Assembly: GCA_041396585.1 (NCBI GenBank)
Contig: JAWKYG010000018.1
Coordinates: forward strand, 90,100-154,099
Direction of reading: 5' to 3'
Origin: JAUIAI01 sp041396585
Lineage (GTDB): Bacteria; Pseudomonadota; Gammaproteobacteria; Burkholderiales; Burkholderiaceae_E
DNA: 64,000 nt
A program made the translations under genes and the position numbers. The notes beneath the pieces are model-generated. The model ran no database searches. It was not told where the DNA came from and was given only the letters and a program-made list of their open reading frames with translations. This document shows positions 26,214 to 35,750 of the stretch, piece by piece (the first letter of the stretch is position 1; each line of letters begins with the position of its first letter).

Positions 26214-27029
26214 ATGACCTCACATAACGACACGCTGGTGATCAAGGGTCTGACCAAGACCTATCCCACCGGCGACCAGGCGCTGCGCAACGTCGACCTG
26301 AGCATCCCGAAGGGGCAGGTGCTGGCGCTGATCGGGCCTTCGGGCGCCGGCAAGTCCACGTTGATCCGCTGCATCAACCGGCTGGTAGAGCCCACGGCTG
26401 GCAGCGTGATCCTCGATGGCGAGGCGTTGACCTCGCTCGGTGCCGCGGCCTTGCGCCGCGCGCGGCGAACCATGGGGATGATCTTCCAGGAATATGCACT
26501 GGTCGAACGGCTTACCGTCATGGAGAACGTGCTCTCGGGCCGCCTGGGCTATGTCGGCTTCTGGCGCTCGCTGTTGCGTCGTTATCCGCAGTCCGACGTC
26601 GATGAGGCCTTCAGGCTGCTCGATCGCGTGGGTTTGCTGGCCATGGTGGACAAGCGGGCCGACGAGCTCTCCGGGGGCCAGCGGCAGCGGGTGGGCATCG
26701 CCCGCGCCTTGATTCAACAGCCGCGCCTGCTGCTGGTCGACGAGCCGACGGCATCGCTCGATCCGAAGACCTCGCGCCAGATCATGCGCCTGATCTGCGA
26801 GCTGTGCGCCGAGCGCGGGCTGGCTGCGGTGATCAACATCCATGATGTCGCGTTGGCGCAGATGTTCGTGCAACGCATCGTGGGTCTGCGGGGCGGCGAA
26901 CTGGCCTTCGACGGCAGGCCCGACGAACTCACACCGGAGGTGCTCACGCGCATCTACGGCGAGGAAGACTGGCAGGCCACGATCCGCACCGCCGAGGACG
27001 ATGAAGTGCAGGAGCCGGTCGCGCCATGA
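26214..27029 (+). CDS. phnC: Phosphonate ABC transporter ATPase PhnC
   Basis: Cytoplasmic ATPase of 271 residues. Walker A LIGPSGAGKSTLIRCINRL, the PhnC-typical FQEYALVERLTVMENVLSGR, signature ELSGGQRQRVGIARAL, Walker B LLLVDEPTASLDP and H-loop NIHDVALAQMF are all intact. It energises the two PhnE permeases behind it; its stop overlaps the first phnE start (ATGA). Confidence 0.93.
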   Translation: MTSHNDTLVIKGLTKTYPTGDQALRNVDLSIPKGQVLALIGPSGAGKSTLIRCINRLVEPTAGSVILDGEALTSLGAAALRRARRTMGMIFQEYALVERLTVMENVLSGRLGYVGFWRSLLRRYPQSDVDEAFRLLDRVGLLAMVDKRADELSGGQRQRVGIARALIQQPRLLLVDEPTASLDPKTSRQIMRLICELCAERGLAAVINIHDVALAQMFVQRIVGLRGGELAFDGRPDELTPEVLTRIYGEEDWQATIRTAEDDEVQEPVAP

Positions 27030-27838
27030 ACATGCCTGCGCAGGGCCAGATCATCGGCAGGCGGTGGCGAAAGCCGCCGATGATTCGCAACCCGTGGCTG
27101 CGATGGGGGATGATCATCGTTTCGGTGGTCTATCTGGTGTTGGCCGTCGGGTCGCTGGAGGTGAACTGGTCGCGCGTGGCCGAAGGCCTCGCGCGCGGCT
27201 GGGCGTTTGTCACCGCGTTCTTCACGCCGGATTTCCTGTCGCGTGGCAACGATATTCGCGAGGGGATCATCGAGAGTGTGATCATCACGGTCACCTCGAC
27301 GGTGGTCGGTGTGCTGATCTCGATCCCGATCGGGCTCGGGGCCGCGCGCAACATTGCGCCGCTGCCCGTCTATCTGGTCTGCCGCTTGCTGGTGGCCTTG
27401 TCGCGCGCATTGAACGAAATCATTGTGGCGATTCTGTTCGTGGCCATTTTCGGCTTCGGCCCTGGCGGGCTTTCTTACCCTGTCGTTCGCGACGATCGGC
27501 TTTCTTTCCAAGCTGCTGGCCGAAGACATCGAAGCGATGGATCGCAGCCAGGCCGAGGCGGTGCGTGCCACCGGTTCTTCCTGGCTGCAGTGGATCAACT
27601 ACGGCGTGCAGCCACAGGTGATGCCGCGGCTGGTCGGCCTGTCGATGTACCGGCTGGACATCAACTTCCGCGAGTCGGCCGTGCTCGGCCTGGTGGGCGC
27701 GGGTGGCATCGGGGCCACGCTCAACACCGCGTTCGATCGCTATGAGTTCGATACCGCGGCGGCGATTCTGCTGATCATCATCGTCACCGTGATGCTGCTG
27801 GAGTATCTGTCGGCCTGATTCGGGCGAAGGTGCAGTAA
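27026..27838 (+). CDS. phnE: Phosphonate ABC transporter permease PhnE, first copy (frame breaks)
   Basis: Inner-membrane permease of about 270 codons. Part one (27026 to about 27460) carries IRNPWLRWGMIIVSVVYLVL, DIREGIIESVIITVTSTVVG and LVALSRALNEIIVAILFVAI. Part two, in the next frame, carries TIGFLSKLLAEDIEAMDRSQ, the EAA loop EAVRATGSSWLQWINYGV and FRESAVLGLVGAGGIGATLN. Near 27811 a further one-base loss (GG read as G) cuts off a short tail; with it the frame would end at TAA 27836-27838, which overlaps the next ATG (TAATG). Both breaks look like reading errors. Confidence 0.87.
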
Positions 27839-28651
27839 TGCCGGTGATCGACCGCGGCGATGAACGCATCTGGCGACTGCGTACGCCGCGCGCGGTCTGG
27901 CTGCGCTGGTTGGTTACCCTGCTTGGCGTGGCCGTCTTTCTGGTCTGCTGGCGGCAGATCTCCGACGCCACCACCTGGTTCTTCGTCAGGATGCGCCCAG
28001 AATCGCGGCCGACATCGGTTCACGTGCCTTTCCGCCGCGCTGGGGCTATATCCAGAGGCTCTGGGAGCCGCTCTGGGACACGCTGAACATCGCCACCTTG
28101 GGAACCCTGCTGGCCCTTTTCCTGGCCGTGCCGGTTGCGTTCCTCGCTGCGCGCAATACCACGCCCAGCCGGCTGTTCATCCGGCCACTGGCGCTGCTCA
28201 TCATCGTCGCGTCGCGATCGATCAACTCGCTGATCTGGGCCCTGCTGCTGGTGGCGGTCATCGGGCCGGGCGTGCTGGCCGGATTGTTCGCGATCGCGCT
28301 GCGATCGATCGGTTTTTGCGGCAAGCTGCTCTATGAAGCGATCGAGGAGATCGATGTCGGCCAGGTCGAGGCGATCACGGCAACGGGCGCAAGCCGCTGG
28401 CAGGTGATGCTCTACGGAATCGTGCCGCAGATCATGCCGACATTCGCCGGCGTGTCGGTGTTTCGCTGGGACATCAATATCCGGGAATCGACGGTGCTCG
28501 GCCTGGTCGGTGCCGGTGGTATCGGCCTCGAGTTGCAGGCCTCATTGAACACGTTGGCCTGGCCCCAGGTGACGTTGATCCTGCTGGTGATCCTGCTGAC
28601 CGTGATCGTCAGCGAATGGATATCGGCGCGTGTGCGGGTGCGATCATCTGA
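27838..28651 (+). CDS. phnE: Phosphonate ABC transporter permease PhnE, second copy (frame breaks)
   Basis: Second permease subunit, about 270 codons. It starts at ATG 27838 with VIDRGDERIWRLRTPRAVWL. At about 27990 the frame changes and continues APRIAADIGSRAFPPRWGY, LWDTLNIATLGTLLALFLAV, ASRSINSLIWALLLVAVIGP, GQVEAITATGASRWQVMLYG and INIRESTVLGLVGAGGIGLE. A second small indel near 28640 would bring in a stop at 28649-28651; without it the frame runs on through the 8-bp repeat. Two related PhnE proteins form the membrane channel in many phosphonate importers. Confidence 0.86.
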
Positions 28652-28654
28652 TGC

Positions 28655-28726
28655 CGGCAGTGCGGCAGTGCGGCAGTGCGGCAGTCCGGCAGTGCGGCAG
28701 TCCGGCAGTCCGGCAGTCCGGCAGTC
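28655..28726. repeat. 8-bp tandem repeat, 9 units
   Basis: Nine head-to-tail units of CGGCAGTG or CGGCAGTC (order G,G,G,C,G,C,C,C,C for the last base) fill exactly 72 bases from just after the probable phnE stop. Since 8 is not a multiple of 3, changes in copy number would alter any frame read across it. Confidence 0.9.
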
Positions 28727-28766
28727 AAGCGGTCCGCAGCCGCCGCCCCGCGAGTGCCCGCCGGGC

Positions 28767-29546
28767 TCAGGCGTTCAGTGCATGCACGAGTGCGGGCAGA
28801 TCGGCGACGGTGTCGATCAGGTGATCGGCGCCCGCGTCGCGCAGGATCTTTCCCGCGCGCTCACGGATTTCCTGCAACTCGCCTGCGCTGAGCGCTTGCA
28901 CCTCGGCAACCGTGCGGCCGCAGGTGTTGCCAGACAGTAGCACGCCGACTGTGACGCAGCCTGCCGTGCTGCCTTCGGCAATGCCGGGCGCCGTGTCATC
29001 GACCTTGATCACCGCCTGCGGGGGATGCACGAGCAGGTCGATCAGGCATTGGTACATGGCCAGCGGCCCGGGCCGGGTCTGTGCGAGATCGTCGGCACAG
29101 ACGAGATTGTCCGGTACATAGCCCTGCGCGGCGGCTGCCGGCAGAATGCGCTCCATGATCGAGCGGGTGTAGCCGGTGGTCGAGCCGATCTTCATGCCCA
29201 TCGTGCGCAGCGCATCGACCGCTGCCTTCGCACCGGGAACGAGATCCGTATATTGCGCAACAACACGCTCATTGATCGGCACGAATACCTCGAACAGTCG
29301 GTCGATCTGGGCGCTGTCGGGCAGGCTGCCATGGGTCGCCTGCCATCGTGCGCTGATCCGCGGGTCGGCGAGCATCGCCGCGATGTGTTCGCGCTTGGGA
29401 GATCCCATCGGCCGACGGGCCTCGTCGATGGAGACTTCCACGCCGAAATGTCTGAATGCTTCGACGAACGCCCCCATCGGGGCGAACGAACCGAAGTCGA
29501 TCATCGTGCCGGCCCAGTCGAAGACAACCGCCTTGAATCTGTTCAT
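28767..29546 (-). CDS. phnX: Phosphonoacetaldehyde hydrolase
   Basis: HAD-family enzyme that splits the C-P bond of phosphonoacetaldehyde to acetaldehyde and phosphate (EC 3.11.1.1), the last step of 2-aminoethylphosphonate breakdown. The nucleophile Asp10 is in AVVFDWAGTMIDFGSFAP, the Schiff-base lysine in PMGSPKREHIAAML (Lys51), and IGSTTGYTRSIMERIL and VIKVDDTAPGIAEG are family hallmarks. ATG 29546 (MNRFKAVVF) was chosen; the open frame extends 61 codons upstream without homology. It points toward phnCDE from the opposite strand. The partner transaminase phnW is not in the window. Confidence 0.93.
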   Translation of the reverse strand: MNRFKAVVFDWAGTMIDFGSFAPMGAFVEAFRHFGVEVSIDEARRPMGSPKREHIAAMLADPRISARWQATHGSLPDSAQIDRLFEVFVPINERVVAQYTDLVPGAKAAVDALRTMGMKIGSTTGYTRSIMERILPAAAAQGYVPDNLVCADDLAQTRPGPLAMYQCLIDLLVHPPQAVIKVDDTAPGIAEGSTAGCVTVGVLLSGNTCGRTVAEVQALSAGELQEIRERAGKILRDAGADHLIDTVADLPALVHALNA

Positions 29547-29775
29547 CACGAAACACCGGTTCCTTGCCGGAGGTGGCCATTTCACGCATTGCTGCCGGGC
29601 GGACACGGTGCATGGCCGCCGGATGGCAGGGTCTGTGCGCCAATCCGCCGTTGGCTCTGCCGTGCGCGCGGCATGCGATGCCTGATAATCGCGGCGCAGG
29701 GTGTTCGACCAGGATGGCCCGAACAGCACGGCCGCCCGCCGCCGGCGCGGGCTCTAGACACCACAGACCACGAAG

Positions 29776-30711
29776 ATGCCATTTGAAGATGACAGATCCA
29801 TGACCGGGATGCTCTCGCATATCGATGCGCAGTGGGCGTTTCAGGCCTATGAAGCGATTCGCGGGCGGCTGCCAGGCGCGCATTTCGGGGCCGCCCCGGT
29901 GCATGCTGACTCTCTGGCGGCCGTGGCCGATCGCTTCGATGTCTTTCTGCTCGATGCCTTTGGTGTGCTCAATGTTGGCGAGCGGCCGATTCCGGGAGTC
30001 CCCGAGCGGGTGGATGCCCTGCGGGCGGCCGGCAAGACCGTGATCGTCGTGACCAATGCGGCCAGCTATCCGTTTGGCGCCCTGCGGCAACGTTACCAGC
30101 GGCTGGGCTTCGCCTTCGACGAGCGCTCGGTGGTGTCCAGCCGCATGGCCTTGTGGGCATCCTTGCCCAAGGACGGGCGCGTCTGGGGTCTGATGGCGTC
30201 TCGCGAATATGGCCGAGATGAGATGCCCGAGGGCGCGATCTACCTGGAGGAGGATCCGGCGGCTTATGATCAGGTGGACGGCTTTCTCTTGCTCGGTTCG
30301 TCGGGCTGGAACGAAACCCGGCAGAGCCTGCTCGAACAGGCGCTGATGCGGCGCGCGCGCGAGGTGAGGGTAGGCAACCCGGACATCATCGCACCGCGCG
30401 AAACCGGGTTCTCGCTCGAGCCGGGTCATTATGCGCATCGGCTGGCCGATGCCGCCGGCATCGAACCTCTGTTTTTCGGCAAGCCCTTTGGCAATGTGTT
30501 CGAGCTGGTACGCGAGAGAATACCGCCAGGCACGCCGGATGAACGCGTGCTGATGGTGGGCGACAGCCTGCACACCGACGTGCTAGGTGGGCGCGCGGCC
30601 GGGTTTGTGACGGCACTCGTGACCGACTATGGCTTTTTTGCCGGACAGGATCCCGCATCATCGATCTCGGACTCGGGCATCGTTCCGGATTTCATTCTGC
30701 CCCGGCCTTGA
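29776..30711 (+). CDS. HAD-superfamily phosphatase, subfamily IIA (NagD-like)
   Basis: A 311-residue hydrolase with the HAD motifs FDVFLLDAFGVLNVGERPIP (nucleophile Asp60), the threonine motif VIVVTNAASYP, a IIA cap domain, FGKPFGNVFELV and the acidic MVGDSLHTDVLGG. NagD-type enzymes dephosphorylate small metabolites such as nucleotides, sugar phosphates or phosphoglycolate. Start ATG 29776 is the first in frame; ATG 29800 (MTGMLSHI) is possible. It is divergent from phnX with 229 bases between, so it may serve phosphorus recovery, but that link is only positional. Confidence 0.8.
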   Translation: MPFEDDRSMTGMLSHIDAQWAFQAYEAIRGRLPGAHFGAAPVHADSLAAVADRFDVFLLDAFGVLNVGERPIPGVPERVDALRAAGKTVIVVTNAASYPFGALRQRYQRLGFAFDERSVVSSRMALWASLPKDGRVWGLMASREYGRDEMPEGAIYLEEDPAAYDQVDGFLLLGSSGWNETRQSLLEQALMRRAREVRVGNPDIIAPRETGFSLEPGHYAHRLADAAGIEPLFFGKPFGNVFELVRERIPPGTPDERVLMVGDSLHTDVLGGRAAGFVTALVTDYGFFAGQDPASSISDSGIVPDFILPRP

Positions 30712-30714
30712 CAG

Positions 30715-31571
30715 TCATCGGGCGTCGCCGGCACCCGCCGCGCTCAGGTGCCGGGCTCTCGCCCGGCCGGCGTCGCGTGTGAACGGCCGGCGCAACTGAT
30801 AGCCGATGCGATCCGCGGCTTCGACATCCATGGTGTCAACCCCGTAGCGTATCTGCGCGGTGTCGGCATAGACGAAGGTGCCAAACAACCTGTCCCAGAT
30901 AGAGAACACATTGCCGTAGTTGCGATCCGTCCAGGGGTGGGTCTCATGGTGATGAAACTTGTGCGCATTCGGACTGACGAACACCGCTGCCATGGCGCGA
31001 TCGAGGCCCGGGGGCAGGCGCAGATTGGCATGGGTGAAGTAGGTGAAGATGACGGTCAGCAGGCGATAGAACAGGTAGTAAGAGATTGGACGCCAAGCAG
31101 CGCGACGATCACCAGTGAGAACGCCTCCCTGACCGCGTAGTCGAGCGGATGATGGCGGGTGCCGGTGGTGGCATCCACATGTGTGTCGCTGTGATGCACC
31201 ATGTGAAACCGCCAGAGCAGAGGCAGGTTATGCAGCAGGTAGTGCACGACGTACTGGGCCAGAAAATCCAGTATCAGCACGGTCAGCAGCAATTCGGCCC
31301 AGAGCGGCCAGGTTATCTGCTGAAACAGCCCGAACTGATGTTCGGCCAGCCAGGGCAGCAGCCTGACGAGGGCCAGACCGAACAAGGCGTTGATCATCAG
31401 GGTGGTGCCCAGCAGCGCGCCATTGACCCGCGCGTGCCGCAATCGGTCGTAGGGGGCGTGTGAGAGCGGGGCAAGCCGTTCGAGCAGCGTCGCCCCGGCC
31501 AGCCAGAAGGCGACCCAGATCACCTTGTAGGCGTCTGGCATGCGCTCGATAGCGGTCAGCATCTCGGTCAT
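30715..31571 (-). CDS. Sterol desaturase / fatty acid hydroxylase family protein (one frame break)
   Basis: Integral membrane di-iron enzyme family. Part one (31571 to about 31080) has four hydrophobic segments and the His boxes HYLLH and FHMVHHSDTHVD plus RHHPLDYAVREAF. At about 31080 the frame changes and continues SYYLFYRLLTVIFTYFTHAN, then PNAHKFHHHETHPWTDRNYG and FSIWDRLFGTFVY. Together these give the eight-His pattern of the family. Members hydroxylate or desaturate lipids and sterols; the bacterial substrate is unknown. ATG 31571 has GGAG upstream. It lies 90 bases behind the aconitase-like gene on the same strand and may belong to that unit. Confidence 0.82.
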
Positions 31572-31661
31572 GTTTCGCTCCGGTTCGGTTGCCAGGCCGG
31601 GAGGCTGGCGATGGCAGTGCTGAAAGGCGATCGGCCATCGCGCGGGTGGAGGCTCCCGGAT

Positions 31662-33652
31662 TCAAGACATCCGGGATTCATGCATCGTCTGCAATGCCTG
31701 GAAGGATACGATTCTGCCGGCAATCGCACTCGCAATCACCGTGGCGGGGCTCGCCAGCCAGACCTGTCCCGGGCCGGCCCGGCCGGGAAAGTTACGGTTG
31801 GTGGCCGAGATCGTCACCTGCCGGGGCGATTCGGAAACACCCGGCCCGCACTGGGCACAGGCGCCGCAGGCGGCTCCGAGAATCTCCGCGCCGATCGCCT
31901 CGAAGGTTTCCAGGTAGCCCCGTTGGCGACAGTAGTCGCGAACGTCGACCGACCCGCATTGCAGATACAGATGCACGCCTGGCGCAACGCGCAGGCCATG
32001 ATCCAGCGCCCATCGGGCCACCCGATGATATTGGTCGAAGTCGGCGCGCTTGCCCGCTGTGCAGGATCCCCCGTAGGCGATGTCGACGCGCTGCGGATGC
32101 TCGAGTTCGGATACTGGCAGTCCGTTGCCTGGGTCCCCGGGGCGGGCGAGCATCGGGCTGATACGGGCGCAGTCCAGCGTCAGTGTGTGCGCGAAGTGTG
32201 CCCCCGGATCCGATTGCATCCAGTCCTGGAGTTCGACGTGCTCGCCACGACGCTGGGCGATGAAGCGGATCGTTTCGGCATCGGGTGCGCACAGGCCGCT
32301 CAGGCCACCCATTTCCGCGACCATGTTGGTCAGCGTCGCGCGCTCATCGATGTCCATGGCATCGATCACCGGCCCGGCGAACTCGAACACCTTGCCCAGG
32401 CCGCCGCCGTCACGGATGAAGGTGGGCCAGCAGCGTCAGCGCGACGTCCTTGGCGCAGACACCGCCGCTCAGTTCACCCTCGAGCGAGATCAGCAGATTC
32501 TCGAACCGCACCTCCGCACCGCGCCGGAAATGAACGCAGTGGCCATCTCGGTGGTGCCAATTCCGATGGCCAGAGCGCCCAGCGCGCCACTGTGCGGGTG
32601 TGACTGTCGGTACCGACCACCAGCTGTCCGGGCCTGACATAGTGCTCGGTCATCAGCGCATGGCTGATGCCCTCGCTGCCCTGGCCGTTGTGCAGCAAAC
32701 CGTGACCGGAGAGGCCGTATGCGGCGCCGAATTCGCGGTGGCGCTCGGCCAGCTCGCGGATTCTTCCGACCAGACCGAGACGGACATGCGTCGGTGAGCG
32801 CTCCACATACGCATTGTGGTCCTCGAACAGCACGATGCTGGCCGGATCATGGAGCGCTGGCCGCTGCCCGAACTCATGCTCCAGGAGGTAGCCGGCCATC
32901 GCGGTGTAGATCTCGTGGATGAAGCGCAGATCCGGGCGCATGAACTGCCGGCGGATCCGGGTTTGGTCTGTGTCGTCGGTGGCCATCTCGAAGCGATGCC
33001 GCGCGACGATCTTTTCGGCCAGTGTCAGGGGATGGGCAGGACCCGCTGTGTCCGGGTCGGTCATGGCGTCAATAGCCGGCCGCGCGTTCGCTGCGGGCTC
33101 GACCGCACCGGGGCCCAGCAGATGGGCCCGGCCGAAGCGCAGCAGGCCGCCGGCGCGCAGGATCGCCGCGGACAGGGGCTCGCGGCCGGCTATCAGATCC
33201 TCGAGCGTGATGTCCTCGCCCGCCTCGATGCGTGCGATGAGCCCGAAGTCCGTGCTCGTGAACAAACCGAGGTTGTCGCAGTTCTGGCGATAGAGCCTTT
33301 CGAAACTCTCGGCAATCACCAGGCGGATGCCGGCCGAATGCTCGGCCAGCGGGCTGTGCTCGCGTGACGAGCCCTTGCCGTAGCGGCGGCCGGCCACCAG
33401 CACCGTGAATCCGCCGTTGGCCAGGGCGCCCCGAATGATCGGGCGCTGCCCGCCCAGTACCGTGCCTGTGTGGGCCCACTCGGCCAGCGCCCGATCGAAG
33501 TGCACCAGTGTGGGTAGCGGTGTGATCTCGTCAGTCGAGATTTCGTCGCGCAGGTGTGATCGGTCAGCCGCTGGCAGCGTTTCGCCGGCGAGTTGCCGGG
33601 CAACGGCACCCGGCATATCACTCAGGAACAGAATGCGCCCTTCGAATCTCAT
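31662..33652 (-). CDS. Aconitase/isopropylmalate dehydratase-family protein with N-terminal swivel domain (frame breaks)
   Basis: About 660 codons. Unusually, the LeuD-like swivel comes first (residues about 1-175: RDEISTDEITPLPT, RRYGKGSSREHSPLAEHSAG), followed by a LeuC-like [4Fe-4S] domain: VLFEDHNAYVERSP, SGHGLLHNGQGSEGISHALM, VVGTDSHT, then in other frames ENLLISLEGELSGG (about 32490) and GGLSGLCAPDAETIRFIA onward (32330-31662). The cluster Cys are seen in YGGSCTAGKRADFDQYH and CGACAQCGPG. Breaks lie near 32590, 32515 and 32415. It should be a hydro-lyase acting on a di- or tricarboxylic acid. Its ATG overlaps the hpaR stop by four bases, so it is co-expressed with hpaR. Confidence 0.8.
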
Positions 33653-34122
33653 CTGGCTTGCCTCGCTTCCAGGCGTTCGAGCAGGCGTTCGATGCCGTCC
33701 AGGAGCTGATGGATCTGATCGCCGCCGAGGTCGCTTTCTATGCCGGCATAGATCTGGGCGCTGCGCGGCGAGGCTTCGGTCATGAAGCGCAGGCCGTCTG
33801 CGGTGAGCGAGAGTTGCAGGCGGCGTGCATCACCGCTGGCTCGATTGCCGGTGACGAAGCCGCGCTCGGTGAGGGTGCGCAGGATGCGGGTCAGCGATGG
33901 GGCGAGGATGCAGGCCTGCGCCGCCAGCTCGGTGGCATCGGTTTCGCCGAGTTCCGCCAGCACGCGCATCACCCGCCACTGCTGTTCGGTCATGCCGATG
34001 TCGCGCAGCATCGGCCGAAAGCGCTCCATCACCGCCTCGCGCGCACGCAGCAGTGCGATCGGCAGCGTGCGCCGGGTTTGGGCAAGCGCGAAACCGGTCG
34101 ACGACCCGGGTTCTCGTTTCAC
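33649..34122 (-). CDS. hpaR: MarR-family regulator, HpaR type
   Basis: A 157-residue winged-helix repressor. The start LAQTRRTLPIALLRAREAVM and the core RFRPMLRDIGMTEQQWRVMR with EPSLTRILRTLTERGF-like recognition helix region are characteristic of HpaR, the repressor of homoprotocatechuate degradation genes. It is divergent from hpaE with a perfect palindrome (34148-34159) and an AT-rich promoter-like stretch between them, so it probably controls both directions and is relieved by an aromatic pathway compound. The stop overlaps the start of the aconitase-like gene. Confidence 0.85.
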   Translation of the reverse strand: MKREPGSSTGFALAQTRRTLPIALLRAREAVMERFRPMLRDIGMTEQQWRVMRVLAELGETDATELAAQACILAPSLTRILRTLTERGFVTGNRASGDARRLQLSLTADGLRFMTEASPRSAQIYAGIESDLGGDQIHQLLDGIERLLERLEARQAR

Positions 34123-34147
34123 AGGGAATCCTTTTGACCTTGAGTAG

Positions 34148-34159
34148 TTAACATGTTAA
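34148..34159. promoter_or_regulatory. Perfect palindrome, probable HpaR operator
   Basis: TTAACATGTTAA is a perfect 12-bp palindrome in the 113-base hpaR-hpaE intergenic region, inside the only strongly AT-rich stretch there (GTAGTTAACATGTTAATTTA). MarR proteins bind such sites, and a TTAATATT element beginning at the site's right edge could serve as -10. The regulator assignment is by position. Confidence 0.7.
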
Positions 34160-34235
34160 TTTAATATTCAGCCAGGTCAAGCGGTCGTCGAGCGTACCGA
34201 TCGCCCCGGCACAACCACTGGAGGGTCGTCGCGGT

Positions 34236-35747
34236 ATGAGCAAGTTGGCAGAAAATCTGCAGCGCGCCGAAAAGGCGCTGGCGCGGTTTCGCGCCGAGGG
34301 CGTGATGCATCACATCGGCGGTGAGTCCCTGGCCTCGCAATCGGGCAGCACCTTCGAAACCGTCTCGCCGGTAGACGGTAGCACGCTGGCCACCGTCGCG
34401 CGTGGCGCACAGGCCGACATCGATCGCGCGGTGGCCGCGGCCAAGGCCGCATTTCCGGCCTGGCGGGCAATCGCGGGCGCCGAACGCCGCAAGATCCTGC
34501 ATGCGGTCGCCGATGCGATCGTGGCCCGCGCCGACGAGATCGCGCTGGTCGAGAGCATGGATACCGGTCAGGCGATCCGCTTTATGTCCAAGGCGGCGAT
34601 CCGCGGCGCCGAGAACTTCCGGTTCTACGCCGACAAGGCGCCCGAGGCGCAAGACGGCATGACCCTGCGCGGGCCCGGCCAGATCAACATCACCTCGCGC
34701 CGGCCGATCGGCCCGGTGGGCGTGATCACGCCGTGGAACACACCGTTCATGCTGTCCACCTGGAAGATCGCGCCCGCGCTTGCGGCCGGTTGCACCGTCG
34801 TGCACAAGCCGGCCGAGTTCTCACCGATGACCGCCAAGCTGTTGGTGGAGATCGCCGAGTCGGCCGGGCTGCCCAAGGGGGTGATGAATCTGGTCAACGG
34901 CTTCGGCGAGGATGCCGGCAAGGCGTTGACCGAGCATCGCGATATCAAGGCGATCGCGTTCGTCGGCGAGGGGCGCACGGGATCGATGATCATGGCCCAG
35001 GGCGCGGCCACGCTCAAGCGGGTGCATTTCGAGCTCGGTGGCAAGAACCCGTGCATCGTGTTCGATGATGCCGACCTGGACCGGGCCGTGGATGCGGCCA
35101 CGTTCATGATCTATTCGCTCAATGGCGAGCGCTGCACCTCGTCGTCGCGCCTGCTCGTGCAGGAAGGGATCTATGACGAGTTCACGCGTCGCGTCGCCCA
35201 GGTGGCCGAAAGCATCAAGGTCGGTCATCCACTCGATCCCGAGACCGTGGTCGGGCCGCTGATTCACCCCGTGCACGAGAGGAAGGTGTTGTCCTACTTC
35301 GAGCTCGCGCGTCAGGAGGGCGCCACGATCGCCGCCGGCGGTAAGAAAGTCGGTGATGCCGGCTGTTTCGTGCAACCGACCTTGTTCACCCAGGCGCGCA
35401 ACGACATGCGTATCGCCCAGGAGGAGATCTTCGGTCCTGTGCTGACCGCCATCCCGTTCAAGGACGAGGACGATGCGGTGGCGATCGCCAATGATGTCCA
35501 GTACGGACTCACCGCCTATGTCTGGACGCGGGATCTACAGCGCGCATTGTCGATGACCGACCGGCTCGATGCCGGCATGATGTGGGTCAACTCCGAGAAT
35601 GTGCGCCATCTGCCGACGCCGTTTGGTGGTGTGAAGGATTCTGGCATCGGGCGCGACGGCGGCGACTGGTCGTTCGATTTCTATATGGAAACGATCAATG
35701 TCTGCCTGCCGACTGTTGAACACAAGATACCCAGGCTGGGGGGCTGA
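34236..35747 (+). CDS. hpaE: 5-carboxymethyl-2-hydroxymuconate semialdehyde dehydrogenase
   Basis: NAD-dependent aldehyde dehydrogenase of 503 residues that oxidises the ring-cleavage product of homoprotocatechuate (EC 1.2.1.60). ALDH motifs: ITPWNTPFMLSTWKIAPALA, catalytic Glu in HFELGGKNPCIVFDDADLD, catalytic Cys in NGERCTSSSRLLV, EEIFGPVL. The C-terminal stretch KDSGIGRDGGDWSFDFYMET ending HKIPRLGG is diagnostic for HpaE. ATG 34236 has GGAGGG upstream. First gene of the rightward hpa operon; three bases separate it from the next gene. Confidence 0.92.
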   Translation: MSKLAENLQRAEKALARFRAEGVMHHIGGESLASQSGSTFETVSPVDGSTLATVARGAQADIDRAVAAAKAAFPAWRAIAGAERRKILHAVADAIVARADEIALVESMDTGQAIRFMSKAAIRGAENFRFYADKAPEAQDGMTLRGPGQINITSRRPIGPVGVITPWNTPFMLSTWKIAPALAAGCTVVHKPAEFSPMTAKLLVEIAESAGLPKGVMNLVNGFGEDAGKALTEHRDIKAIAFVGEGRTGSMIMAQGAATLKRVHFELGGKNPCIVFDDADLDRAVDAATFMIYSLNGERCTSSSRLLVQEGIYDEFTRRVAQVAESIKVGHPLDPETVVGPLIHPVHERKVLSYFELARQEGATIAAGGKKVGDAGCFVQPTLFTQARNDMRIAQEEIFGPVLTAIPFKDEDDAVAIANDVQYGLTAYVWTRDLQRALSMTDRLDAGMMWVNSENVRHLPTPFGGVKDSGIGRDGGDWSFDFYMETINVCLPTVEHKIPRLGG

Positions 35748-35750
35748 AGC

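Noticed and set aside
28655..28726. Possible CRISPR or integration site
   Set aside because: Contiguous 8-mers with no spacers and no integrase nearby.
28098..28940. phnE protein extending through the 8-bp repeat to 28940
   Set aside because: The added residues are repeat-derived and antisense to phnX; a one-base repair gives a natural stop at 28649-28651.
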